25,652 bases of DNA from 1-14-0-10-45-29 sp964532715 (GTDB lineage: Archaea > Micrarchaeota > Micrarchaeia > Anstonellales > Anstonellaceae). Location: the NCBI GenBank assembly GCA_964532715.1, contig CAZHIX010000014.1, positions 1-25,652 on the forward strand, given 5' to 3'. Made by a program: the position numbers and the translations under genes. Shown one piece after another: positions 15,134 to 23,419 of the stretch. Below the pieces are notes generated by a model. It had not been told where the DNA came from. It ran no database searches and worked only from the letters and a program-made list of their open reading frames with translations. Within the stretch, counting starts at the first letter, position 1. Each line of letters starts with the position of its first letter.

Positions 15134-15508
15134 ATGAGTAAGAAACTTTTTGTAGGAAATTTAGACTATAGCACAACCAATGAACAATTGGTAAAAATGT
15201 TTGAAAGCTATGGTCCGTTGGAAGAAGTGCGCATCATAATGGACAGAATGACAAATCGATCTAAAGGATTTGGTTTTGTCACATGCACAGATGATGCGAT
15301 GGCAGACAAAGCAATTGCGGAGTTAAACGGAAAACAATTGGAAAATGGAATGACACTTAAAGTAGATGTCGCAAAACCCATGGAAGACCGCCCGAAGAGA
15401 AGCTTTGGTGGCGGAGGCTACGGTGGAGGCTCAGGAGGCAGAGGATTTGGATCAGATCGCCCAAGAGGACGAGGATTTTCAAGACGCGACGACAACGACA
15501 GATACTAA
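15134..15508 (+). CDS. Glycine-rich RRM RNA-binding protein
   Basis: This 124-residue protein has one RNA recognition motif (about 3-80) with RNP2 LFVGNL (5-10) and RNP1 KGFGFVTC (44-51), followed by an RGG/Gly/Arg-rich tail (90-124) that ends in acidic residues. It is built like bacterial (cyanobacterial Rbp) and plant glycine-rich proteins, which bind single-stranded RNA and often respond to cold. The motif is uncommon in archaea, so acquisition from bacteria is likely. ATG 15134 directly precedes the first RRM strand; a GTG at 15104 would add a Lys-rich decapeptide. A T-rich terminator follows. Confidence 0.88.
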   Translation: MSKKLFVGNLDYSTTNEQLVKMFESYGPLEEVRIIMDRMTNRSKGFGFVTCTDDAMADKAIAELNGKQLENGMTLKVDVAKPMEDRPKRSFGGGGYGGGSGGRGFGSDRPRGRGFSRRDDNDRY

Positions 15509-15516
15509 AGTTGTGT

Positions 15517-15555
15517 TTAAATTTTTTTATTTTATTTTTCTATTTTTAATATTTA
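15517..15555 (+). terminator. T-rich terminator after RRM gene
   Basis: A dense series of T runs begins 9 nt after the RRM stop codon, the intrinsic U-tract terminator pattern of archaea, and ends before the TPI gene's own upstream region. Confidence 0.55.
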
Positions 15556-15602
15556 TTAAATCAGATTTGCATTGCCGATAACATTATAATGTTGTTAAGC
15601 GA

Positions 15603-16289
15603 ATGCAGAATATGAAAGAAAAATCGTTTATTGTACTGAACCTAAAATCTTACGAGCAGACTTATGGTGAGAGTGGAATTGAACTTTGCAAGATTGCACG
15701 AGATGTGTCAAGATCAAAGTCAGTAGAGATAATAACGTGTCCAAATCATTTGCTTCTGAGAGAAGCCACAAAAATTGGAACAAAAATATATGCTCAACAC
15801 GTTGATGGCAATAGTGCAGGCGCATTCACGGGATCAATAACTGCAAAAATGCTTTTAGGTGCAGGCGTTTTGGGTAGTCTGGTTAACCATAGTGAAAAAA
15901 GGATGAATCCAGAGAACGTAAAAGTATCTATTGAGGCATTAAAAAAACATGGACTTGAATCTATGGTTTGCGCACAAGATATAAACGAATGTGCACAATA
16001 TTGCGCTTATTCTCCGACTTATATAGCAGTTGAACCGCCAGAGCTCATAGGAAGTGGAATTTCGGTTTCAAATGCAAAACCACATGTAGTTACCGGAGCC
16101 ATTGATGCAGTAAATGAAGTAAATTCGCAAGTAAATGTGGTTTGTGGTGCCGGAGTAAGCAATGCTCAAGACGTCCAAAAAGCACTTGAACTTGGAGTGC
16201 GTGGAGTGTTGCTTGCATCAGCATACGTAAAAGCCGATAATCCAAAAAGATTTTTAGAATCACTTGCAGACGTTATACGAGATTTTTAG
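15603..16289 (+). CDS. tpiA: Triosephosphate isomerase
   Basis: This enzyme interconverts dihydroxyacetone phosphate and glyceraldehyde 3-phosphate in glycolysis/gluconeogenesis. Catalytic residues are all present: Asn13 and Lys15 (NLKSY), His96 (VNHSEKR) and Glu144 (AVEPPELIGSG). At 228 residues it has the short archaeal form rather than the roughly 250 of bacteria. The phosphate-binding CGAGVS and GVLLASAYVKA segments are intact. An in-frame ATG three codons later is an equally good start. It is monocistronic. Confidence 0.96.
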   Translation: MQNMKEKSFIVLNLKSYEQTYGESGIELCKIARDVSRSKSVEIITCPNHLLLREATKIGTKIYAQHVDGNSAGAFTGSITAKMLLGAGVLGSLVNHSEKRMNPENVKVSIEALKKHGLESMVCAQDINECAQYCAYSPTYIAVEPPELIGSGISVSNAKPHVVTGAIDAVNEVNSQVNVVCGAGVSNAQDVQKALELGVRGVLLASAYVKADNPKRFLESLADVIRDF

Positions 16290-16443
16290 AGTACTTTAGA
16301 TTGTTTAATGCAAGATAAATAGTGTTAAATAGTAGTAAAATTGCACGTTTGCTGATAGTAATGAATTTACAGATATAAGATTAAACTAAGTTTTTATGTC
16401 GTTGCATCTCAAAGAGTTGCAGTAATGTGTTTACAAAATAGAT

Positions 16444-16908
16444 TTAAACACTATTTAATGTAGATTGTATTTGTTTTTTGTCAGATTGCTCAGACATTAA
16501 TTTATCTAATTTTGACAGAATATCTTGTGAAATAACTTCAAGAAAATCAGGATCATAACGAGTACAAAGAATTGAATAAAATTTTGGATACTCGCTTTTT
16601 ATTTTAGATAAAACTATGTTTGCACCTTCAATAGAAAAATGAAGTTGAGAATAAAGATTTGATTTTTTTTCTTTTTTCATTTTTTTGTTTGCGTCAAGTT
16701 CTGTTTTTGCAGATTTGACTGACGTGAAAAAAGTCTCTACCCATATTGAACATATTTTCAGGTTGGGGATATTTTGCACATCTACATTTGAATTGAGTTT
16801 TGTTTCAATTGATTGAAAGATTATATCTGGCGTATACTCAAGCTTTGACGCCATTGATTTTGCCAAATTAGTATCATTTATCACGTTTGATGGCAAATAC
16901 ACACCCAT
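16444..16908 (-). CDS. Hypothetical helical protein
   Basis: I do not recognise this 154-residue protein. It is rich in Lys, Ser, Leu and Ile and predicted mainly alpha-helical, with a Lys-rich stretch (KTELDANKKMKKEKKS) in the middle and polar ends. There is no signal peptide or membrane segment. It is divergent from cdc48 with about 84 nt between starts. Codon use (AT-rich third positions) is like its neighbours, which supports it being a real gene. Confidence 0.55.
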   Translation of the reverse strand: MGVYLPSNVINDTNLAKSMASKLEYTPDIIFQSIETKLNSNVDVQNIPNLKICSIWVETFFTSVKSAKTELDANKKMKKEKKSNLYSQLHFSIEGANIVLSKIKSEYPKFYSILCTRYDPDFLEVISQDILSKLDKLMSEQSDKKQIQSTLNSV

Positions 16909-16992
16909 GAATAGTAGGAGGGCAATCTTTTAATCACTTTATTTAGTATTAAAAGTGTTGTAGTACCCAAATGATAGTAGGTTGTGAGAACT

Positions 16993-19212
16993 ATGAGTGC
17001 TAAATCTATAGAATTAAGAGTTGCAGAAGCATTACAAAACGACGTTGGAAGAGGTCTTGTGAGAATTGATTCACGCGCCAGAGAAGAGCTTGGTATATCC
17101 ACAGGAGATATAGTTGAGCTGAAGGGAAAACGAAGCACGGCTGCGCTTGTTTGGCAAGCACATCCACAAGATGAAGGACTTGATTATATCCGAATGGATG
17201 GATATTTAAGACAGAACACGGGAGCTGCACTTGGAGATAAAATTACAGTAAGAAAAGCGGATTTGAAAGAGGCAAAAAAAATAGTTTTAGCCCCGACACA
17301 GCCGATGAAATATTCACCTGGTTTTGATCAGTTTGTAAAAAAGAAACTTGTAGGTAGAGCACTTACAAGAGGAGATACTATTTTCATTGGAGTTTTTGGT
17401 ACATCCTTCCCATTAGTAGCCGCAGTAGTCCAACCCTCAGGAATAGTGCTTGTAAATGAGAGCACCGAGTTTATACTAAAAGACGAACCAGTAAAAGACA
17501 CGGGAGCCATGCCAACTCAGATTTCTTATGAAGATATTGGTGGACTCAAAGACGAGGTTCAGAAAATCAGAGAAATGGTAGAATTACCTATGAGACATCC
17601 AGAGCTTTTTGAAAAACTTGGAATTGAAGCCCCAAAAGGAGTTTTAATATATGGACCACCTGGAACTGGAAAAACACTACTTGCAAAGGCAGTTGCATCT
17701 GAATCTGAGGCAAATTTTATTCATATTGCAGGACCAGAGTTAGTGTCAAAATTTGTTGGAGAATCTGAAGAAAAACTTCGTCAAATATTCAAAGATGCGC
17801 AAGAGAATGCGCCCACGATAATTTTCATGGATGAAATTGATGCAATCGCACCAAAACGTGAAGAGGTCAGTGGAGAAGTTGAGCGAAGAATGGTTTCGCA
17901 GTTGCTCACGCTTTTGGACGGCATGAAATCCAGAGGAAAAGTAATTATAATCGGTGCAACAAATCGTCCAAACTCCATAGATCAAGCATTAAGAAGACCG
18001 GGAAGATTTGATAGAGAAATAGAAATAGGAGTACCGGATAGAGACGCCAGATATGAGATATTGCAGATTCACATGAGAGGAATGCCCATTGAAGAAAAAG
18101 ACAATGAAGATTCAAAACTCATAAAGGAACTTGCAAATATTACGCATGGATATACCGGTGCAGATATTTCATCACTTGCAAAAGAAGCTGCGATGAAATC
18201 ATTGAGAAGAATTTTACCATCTATTGACTTAGATGAAGATATTCCTCCAAAAGTTTTAGATGAACTTAGAGTAACACGTGAAGATTTTCTAAATGCTCTT
18301 CGCGAAATTCAACCTTCGGCTTTGCGCGAAGTGTTTGTTGAACGCCCGAATGTGAAATGGTCGGACATTGGAGGACTTGAATTAGTAAAACGAGAACTTC
18401 GTGAAACGGTTGAGTTGCCACTTAAAAGTCCAGACGTATTTAAAAAATTTGGAATACGTCCAGTTAAGGGAATCTTACTTGTTGGTTTACCTGGAACTGG
18501 AAAAACCATGTTTGCAAAAGCAGTAGCAACTGAAACAGAAACAAATTTCATATCAATAAAAGGTCCAGAAGTATTATCAAAATGGGTAGGCGAATCTGAA
18601 AAGGCAGTTAGAGAAATGTTTAGAAAAGCACGATTAGCCGCACCCTGCATTATATTTATTGATGAACTTGATTCTATTGCAATGCATCGGGGTTCTGGCT
18701 CGGATGGAGGCTCGCAAGTCGGTGAGAGAGTAGTTGATACATTACTTACTGAAATAGATGGACTCAAAGATTTGAAGAATGTGCTAGTTATTGGAGCAAC
18801 AAACAGACCAGACATAATGGATCCTGCACTTTTGAGAGCAGGGAGATTTGATAGGATAGTTGAGATACCCATACCAGATGAACAAGCACGACTTGAGATA
18901 TTTAAAGTTCACACAAGAAAAATGCCACTTGATAAAGGCATAAATTTGAATGAACTTGCAAAAAAAAGTGACGGATATACAGGTGCAGATGTAGAAAATG
19001 TATGTCGTGAGGCGGGTATGGAAGCAATAAGAAGAATAATACTGGCACACCCAGATACCAACGTAGAATGGGATAGAATAGGAAACGAATATTTTGTAAA
19101 CGAAAATGATTTTGACTCTGCAAGTAAACGCATTAAACCATCATTTAGTAAAACAGATGTTGAGAGATTGAATAAATTTAAGACTGGACAAGACCAGTCA
19201 ATGTACAGGTAA
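16993..19212 (+). CDS. cdc48: Cdc48/VAT-type AAA ATPase
   Basis: This double-ring unfoldase extracts and unfolds proteins, often for the 20S proteasome. It has the Cdc48 N domain (about 4-185: double-psi barrel beginning ELRVAEALQNDVGRG, then the N2 barrel) and two AAA domains. D1 has Walker A GPPGTGKT (221-228) and Walker B DE (280-281). D2 has GLPGTGKT (498-505), with Leu for the usual Pro, and DE (557-558). Arginine fingers lie in the RRPGRFDRE and RAGRFDR segments. It ends MYR, a C-terminal HbYX-like signature used to dock on the proteasome. Length 739 is normal. ATG 16993 is chosen over GTG 16984. The next gene starts 6 nt after the stop, so it heads an operon. Confidence 0.96.
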   Translation: MSAKSIELRVAEALQNDVGRGLVRIDSRAREELGISTGDIVELKGKRSTAALVWQAHPQDEGLDYIRMDGYLRQNTGAALGDKITVRKADLKEAKKIVLAPTQPMKYSPGFDQFVKKKLVGRALTRGDTIFIGVFGTSFPLVAAVVQPSGIVLVNESTEFILKDEPVKDTGAMPTQISYEDIGGLKDEVQKIREMVELPMRHPELFEKLGIEAPKGVLIYGPPGTGKTLLAKAVASESEANFIHIAGPELVSKFVGESEEKLRQIFKDAQENAPTIIFMDEIDAIAPKREEVSGEVERRMVSQLLTLLDGMKSRGKVIIIGATNRPNSIDQALRRPGRFDREIEIGVPDRDARYEILQIHMRGMPIEEKDNEDSKLIKELANITHGYTGADISSLAKEAAMKSLRRILPSIDLDEDIPPKVLDELRVTREDFLNALREIQPSALREVFVERPNVKWSDIGGLELVKRELRETVELPLKSPDVFKKFGIRPVKGILLVGLPGTGKTMFAKAVATETETNFISIKGPEVLSKWVGESEKAVREMFRKARLAAPCIIFIDELDSIAMHRGSGSDGGSQVGERVVDTLLTEIDGLKDLKNVLVIGATNRPDIMDPALLRAGRFDRIVEIPIPDEQARLEIFKVHTRKMPLDKGINLNELAKKSDGYTGADVENVCREAGMEAIRRIILAHPDTNVEWDRIGNEYFVNENDFDSASKRIKPSFSKTDVERLNKFKTGQDQSMYR

Positions 19213-19217
19213 AAAAT

Positions 19218-19625
19218 ATGAGAATTGTTTTATTTGCAAAATTATTTGCATTGTTTACAGTAGTTGCAATGATCGGAGTATTTGTTGCACCATATTTATT
19301 GGCAGAGTACCAGACCACAGAAATACTGTTTAGATTTTTGCAATTTGAAGCACTTGCATTGGCATTATCAATAATCGTGGCATTTATACTACCCCAAGTT
19401 ATTGGAGTTGCGAAAGGTGAGACCGTTTTGATTATAACTAATGATCCAGTTGCAAACCGCACGGTATTTAAGATGGCAAAAGCACTTGAGAGCGCAAAAG
19501 TGTCAAAAGAGATTAAAATCCAAACAAACGGGGTTGAACAAATAGGTGTGGTTGAATCATATTCGGGACTTATAACTCCTGCAAGAGTTTCTATAAAACT
19601 TGAGTCAAACATAAAGGTAATCTAA
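19218..19625 (+). CDS. Small membrane protein in the cdc48-bud32 operon
   Basis: I recognise no family in this 135-residue protein. Two membrane helices (about 5-29 and 38-64) are followed by a soluble domain of about 70 residues with alternating strands and one helix (ETVLIITNDPVANRTVFKMAKALESAK...). The soluble part would face the cytoplasm by the positive-inside rule. Its ATG lies 6 nt after the cdc48 stop and its own stop abuts the Bud32 ATG, so translation of the three is probably coupled. A role in membrane recruitment is possible but unsupported. Confidence 0.65.
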   Translation: MRIVLFAKLFALFTVVAMIGVFVAPYLLAEYQTTEILFRFLQFEALALALSIIVAFILPQVIGVAKGETVLIITNDPVANRTVFKMAKALESAKVSKEIKIQTNGVEQIGVVESYSGLITPARVSIKLESNIKVI

Positions 19626-20210
19626 ATGTTAGAGGGCGCAGAAAGCATATTGATCCCGATGAATTTTGCAGGTTTTGATGCGCTCAAGAAAATAAGAGTT
19701 GAAAAAAAGTATAGACCTAAAGAGCTTGATGAGAAATTAAGGTATGAGAGAACACGTTTAGAAGCGCGTATTTTGCATAAAGCCAAACTGGCAGGAGTAT
19801 TGTGCCCATTTGTTTATGCAGTTGCAAATGATTATATCATAATGCAAAAAATTGATGCAACAACTCTTAATTTGATTAAAAAATTAGATTCACAGGTGTT
19901 TGTTCAATCTGCTAAAATACTTTCTAAGTTACACTCACTTGATATTATCCATGGAGATTTCACGACTGCTAATTTAATGCTTGATAAAACTAATAACTTA
20001 TATGTAATTGATTTTGGACTTGGATTTATTAGTTCAAAAAAAGAAGATAAAGCAGTAGACATACTAACCATGATAAACTGTCTTGATGAAAAAAATTCTG
20101 ATGCGTTTTTAGACGCATACTCAAAATCCTTAGACAATGCACATGAAATAGCTTTAAGAATGAAAAAAATACAAAGCCGTGCAAGATATAAAAAAAGAGA
20201 GAGAACTTAA
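19626..20210 (+). CDS. bud32: Bud32 kinase/ATPase of KEOPS
   Basis: Bud32 is the small atypical kinase that, with Kae1, Cgi121 and Pcc1, forms KEOPS and helps make t6A at tRNA position 37. Visible motifs are the catalytic loop HGDFTTANLM (109-118), DFGLG (129-133), and a Lys/Arg-rich tail (RARYKKRERT) typical of Bud32. At 194 residues it is the stand-alone form, not fused to Kae1 as in many archaea. The start codon follows the upstream stop directly. Its TAA overlaps by two bases the stop of the convergent L41e gene. Confidence 0.93.
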   Translation: MLEGAESILIPMNFAGFDALKKIRVEKKYRPKELDEKLRYERTRLEARILHKAKLAGVLCPFVYAVANDYIIMQKIDATTLNLIKKLDSQVFVQSAKILSKLHSLDIIHGDFTTANLMLDKTNNLYVIDFGLGFISSKKEDKAVDILTMINCLDEKNSDAFLDAYSKSLDNAHEIALRMKKIQSRARYKKRERT

Positions 20211-20320
20211 AGTTCACCTACTCTTCGCTTCATCTTGCGCTTGAGGCGTTTTCTTCTTTTCTTAAGCCATTTCCAGCGCATTCTTCCTTTTTTCTTCCAT
20301 TTTCTTGGTCTGGAACCCAA
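20207..20320 (-). CDS. rpl41e: Ribosomal protein L41e
   Basis: This 37-residue, extremely basic protein of the large subunit contains RPRKWKKKGRMRWKWLKK followed by RRKRLKRKMKRR, the characteristic L41e helix. The starting codon is TTG at 20320 with AGGTG 5 nt upstream. The internal ATG at residue 14 would give the shorter 24-residue form seen in some lineages, but the longer frame matches the archaeal (Thermococcus/Pyrococcus-like) version as I know it. A TATA-like TTATATAA lies at 20344-20351. The gene is convergent with Bud32 and their stop codons share two bases. Confidence 0.9.
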   Translation of the reverse strand: MGSRPRKWKKKGRMRWKWLKKRRKRLKRKMKRRVGEL

Positions 20321-20343
20321 ATTAACACCTAACCTAAAATAAT

Positions 20344-20351
20344 TTTATATA
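20344..20351 (-). promoter_or_regulatory. TATA box for rpl41e
   Basis: TTATATAA sits 24-31 nt before the TTG start on the minus strand, within a very AT-rich stretch. A short leader holding the AGGTG ribosome site would result. Confidence 0.5.
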
Positions 20352-20506
20352 ACGAGATTAACTAATGTAAATATACATTTAAAAAGGGCATGTAGAATAC
20401 ATTATGCGTCTGCAGAAGTGTTAACATATGAAAAAAACAAAACAGAACATATGAATAAAATACGTGATATAGATATAGCATAATTATTTAGAAGAGTTGA
20501 ACAAAT

Positions 20507-20812
20507 ATGGGGAATAAAATACTAAAACATGTTGCACAAAATAAACAAAAAAACACAAATTCAAAAAAGACAGATAAACACGAATGGGAAATGCAACAGG
20601 AACAAAGATGCTTATCAGATATAAAGCAGTTTTATGAAAATGTTGATGAAGCAAAAAAAGCAGGTGCAAATGATAAAATAATAGATCTTGCACAACGCTA
20701 TTGCGAAGACACAAAATTCTTTTTGCAAAAAAAAGATTACGTTACTGCATTTGGCGCAATAAATTACGCACACGGGTTGATTGACGCTTATAGAAAATCT
20801 TATTTGGAATAA
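20507..20812 (+). CDS. DUF357 family protein
   Basis: This 101-residue protein matches archaeal DUF357, whose signature is seen in FFLQKKDYVTAFGAINYAHGLIDAYR (about 72-97). The family forms helical bundles of unknown function and is nearly confined to archaea. The first 30 residues are Lys/Asn/Gln rich and probably flexible. The remainder is predicted to be two or three amphipathic helices. It is a single gene; an AT-rich region with TATA-like sequence lies upstream. Confidence 0.82.
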   Translation: MGNKILKHVAQNKQKNTNSKKTDKHEWEMQQEQRCLSDIKQFYENVDEAKKAGANDKIIDLAQRYCEDTKFFLQKKDYVTAFGAINYAHGLIDAYRKSYLE

Positions 20813-20895
20813 AAATTAGTGAAAAAATCAAAATCACAATACTTTGATATTTACACAAAACAGGTCATTACTCAAAATAGAACGGGCCACTAAAA

Positions 20896-22155
20896 TCACA
20901 ATACGTTGATGTTTGCACCCATTTTTTTTAAATCGGATAAAAATCTTGAATTTACGCTACTTATTATTTCAGGCCCATGTAAAATAAGTGGTTTTTGACA
21001 GATTAAACCTGCAAGACAGAGTGCAGATGCAACACGTGCATCAGATGTGCAATCAATTTGACCACCAGTTAATTTTGAGGGAGAAACCGTTAGAAAATCA
21101 TCTGAAATTTGTATTTTTGCACCAAGTTTAGTAAGTTGCTCACAAGTTAAATCTATTCTTTTTTGCGCAAGAGTAGAAATAGGATATAATGGACCTATTT
21201 TGACATCTTCTTGCGCTTGCGTGGCCAATAGTATTGCAAGAGGAATCAAAGCGCAGTTTGGACGAATATCTATAGTATTAGATATGCTAAGAGGCAAACC
21301 CCCACGAACATGAACAAATTTTGAATGATAAGTAATTGCATTTTCAACATCTATATTTTTCCAAAAATCAATTTGTGGTTGATAGATGTCGTTTGGAATT
21401 GCAACGTCTCCACTTCCGCTTAGAAGATAAGCACATATGTAATAAGACGCTTCTTTGTAGCTTTGAGGAACTTGGAGATATTTAGAATAAAAAGGTTGAT
21501 TTGCAGGAATTAGAAGGAAATGATCTTGAGGATTATTATAATAATTTATTTCAAAAGTATCAAATGTCTGTAAAGTGTATTTGAGTGAAGGGTGCATAAA
21601 AACAAAATCATCTAAAAATACAAATGTATCTGACAAATTAAAAGTAGATGAAAACATAAAACTATTTAACCAATAAGCACCGAATTTATCATAAAGTTCA
21701 AATGTATCGTTTCTTGCAGGACCATGAATTGATATTTCGTCTTTAAGTTTAGTTATACGAAAATCCAATTGTTTTGCTACATCATCAAGTTTTGAAAGAA
21801 ATCTTGGAGAAATATTTGTATTTTTTAAAACTGAACCGTAATCAAATGAAACTGCAAGTGCTAAGGCCAAACGAGACACTAACGAATTTTTTTCACAATC
21901 AATACTTCGTATTTGTTTTGGTTTTTGTGAACCAAAAATATCAATAGTATTTGAATCAGTATCAAATTGTATATCTGCACCTATTTGTTTGCAAAGACTT
22001 GAAATTTTTTGAATATTTTCGCAATCTGCAACGTTTCCAAAAACTCCGCCCTCTCCAAGAGATGCACCCCAAATCCAACGATATGCCACTTCAAAAGATG
22101 GGGGAGGAATCACACTACCGGAAAGACTACTTTTTGCAATTGATATTTTCTTCAT
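20896..22155 (-). CDS. EPSP-synthase-like protein with altered active site
   Basis: The 419-residue protein has the length and two-domain repeat layout of 5-enolpyruvylshikimate-3-phosphate synthase. The start resembles its opening strand, and PPPSFEVAYRW occupies the place of the SKSxxxR motif, keeping Ser and Arg but lacking the Lys. RSIDCEKNSLVSRLALALA corresponds to the DCGxSxxxxR region. STLAQKRIDLTCEQLTKLGA stands for the KESDR segment without its Glu, and CTSDARVASALCLAGLI for the DHRIAMA motif without the His. The fold call is sound but shikimate-pathway activity is doubtful; it could act on another substrate or be a diverged enzyme. ATG 22155 is preferred over GTG 22158. Confidence 0.65.
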   Translation of the reverse strand: MKKISIAKSSLSGSVIPPPSFEVAYRWIWGASLGEGGVFGNVADCENIQKISSLCKQIGADIQFDTDSNTIDIFGSQKPKQIRSIDCEKNSLVSRLALALAVSFDYGSVLKNTNISPRFLSKLDDVAKQLDFRITKLKDEISIHGPARNDTFELYDKFGAYWLNSFMFSSTFNLSDTFVFLDDFVFMHPSLKYTLQTFDTFEINYYNNPQDHFLLIPANQPFYSKYLQVPQSYKEASYYICAYLLSGSGDVAIPNDIYQPQIDFWKNIDVENAITYHSKFVHVRGGLPLSISNTIDIRPNCALIPLAILLATQAQEDVKIGPLYPISTLAQKRIDLTCEQLTKLGAKIQISDDFLTVSPSKLTGGQIDCTSDARVASALCLAGLICQKPLILHGPEIISSVNSRFLSDLKKMGANINVL

Positions 22156-22177
22156 CACTTTTTGTTTACACGTGAGG

Positions 22178-22187
22178 TTTTAATATG
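22178..22187 (+). promoter_or_regulatory. TATA box for trm1
   Basis: TTTTAATATG is centred about 25 nt before the ATG at 22208, which points to a leaderless transcript and supports that start over the GTG at 22187. The same short interval must hold the promoter of the divergent EPSP-synthase-like gene. Confidence 0.45.
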
Positions 22188-22207
22188 TGATTTTTACATA
22201 TATCTAC

Positions 22208-23335
22208 ATGAATTGCAAAAAAGTTAGTGAAGGTCTTGCAAAAATAGAAGTGCCAAACAGAGTATTTTATAATGAGCACATGCACTTTTGCAGAGATTTG
22301 ACGTCTTTGTGGGTGGGGACATTACCAAAACTTGATATTGTTGTAGATGGATTTTGTGCAAGCGCAATTCGTGCAATAAGATACAAACTTGAAAATGAAA
22401 ATGTTAAAGAATTAAAATTGTATGATAGAAGCGCGATTGCTTGCGAGATTGCAAAAAAGAATTTGGAATTGAATAAGGTTTGTGCAGAAGTCTTTGAGTG
22501 CAACTCAAACAAATTTTTTGCAGATAACACAAATTTTGATTTTGTTGAGCTTGACCCGTTTGGAAGCCCAGTTCCATTTTTAGATATGCCACTTTTTTGC
22601 GACCATAAACAAAAACAAAAATGGATTTCTATTAGTGCAACAGATACGGCAGTTTTATGTGGAGCGCACAAAGATGCGTGCATAAAAAATTATGCTTCAA
22701 AACCACTTGACAACGAATTTTGTCATGAAAATGGTATGAGAATATTACTTGGATATATTGCAAAAAGTGCTGCAAGAAATGATTGGGATCTAATCCCACA
22801 GATTTGTGTTTCGCATAGGCACTACTTTAAAATAATGGCAAAACTACAGAAGAGCGCTAAGGGTGCAAAAGAAGCTGTGCAGACTTCTGGATACTATTCG
22901 TTATTTTGTCAAAATTGTTTTTATAGAGAAATTACAAGTCAGTTTCCACAAACGCAATGCCCTAAGTGTTCAAAGAAATTGTCTTGGGCTGGACCATTGT
23001 GGGGCGGTGGTTTGCAAGATGAGAAAACTGTTGAGAGAATGATTGAACTTTTGAGTGTACGCAAATATATTGCGGATAAAAAAATTAGTAAATATTTAGA
23101 ATGGTTAAAAATTGAGGCAAGTGCTCCTGCACTTTACTATGACGTACATGAGATTTGTTCAAAATTTCAATTAGAGCTTTTGCCCATGGATGAGTTAATC
23201 GCAAGACTTCACACAAAGGGTTTTGTTGCGTGCAGAACGACATATAAGAGTACTGCGATTCGCACGACTGCAAGTGTTGAGGAGATTGTAGGTGTGATGG
23301 AGAAAAAGCGCGCTAATATTAAAACTACGGATTAA
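22208..23335 (+). CDS. trm1: tRNA (guanine-26) dimethyltransferase Trm1
   Basis: This enzyme uses S-adenosylmethionine to form m2,2G at position 26 of tRNAs; all three tRNAs in this window have G26. It shows the N-terminal signature VFYNxxMxFxRD (19-30), the SAM-binding strand around VVDGFCASAIRAIR, the catalytic ELDPFGSP (114-121, the usual DLDPFGS with Glu for Asp), ATDTAVLCG, and a Cys4 zinc knuckle (CQNC...CPKC). The C-terminal domain ends in a basic segment. At 375 residues it is full length. ATG 22208 fits the TATA spacing and the family N-terminus. Confidence 0.93.
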   Translation: MNCKKVSEGLAKIEVPNRVFYNEHMHFCRDLTSLWVGTLPKLDIVVDGFCASAIRAIRYKLENENVKELKLYDRSAIACEIAKKNLELNKVCAEVFECNSNKFFADNTNFDFVELDPFGSPVPFLDMPLFCDHKQKQKWISISATDTAVLCGAHKDACIKNYASKPLDNEFCHENGMRILLGYIAKSAARNDWDLIPQICVSHRHYFKIMAKLQKSAKGAKEAVQTSGYYSLFCQNCFYREITSQFPQTQCPKCSKKLSWAGPLWGGGLQDEKTVERMIELLSVRKYIADKKISKYLEWLKIEASAPALYYDVHEICSKFQLELLPMDELIARLHTKGFVACRTTYKSTAIRTTASVEEIVGVMEKKRANIKTTD

Positions 23336-23389
23336 CGAAGTAAAAATTGAAATATATGAAAAAAGTGTGACACATAATGAGAGACAAAA

Positions 23390-23397
23390 TTTATATA
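23390..23397 (+). promoter_or_regulatory. TATA box for the zinc-ribbon gene
   Basis: TTTATATA is centred about 26 nt before ATG 23420, making a leaderless start there more likely than the in-frame ATG at 23402, which is only about 9 nt from the box. Confidence 0.5.
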
Positions 23398-23419
23398 TGA
23401 AATGAAATCAAACAATGAC

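Noticed and set aside
18309..18872. Minus-strand ORF of 187 codons inside cdc48
   Set aside because: It is the antisense of a conserved AAA domain with no homology pattern of its own.
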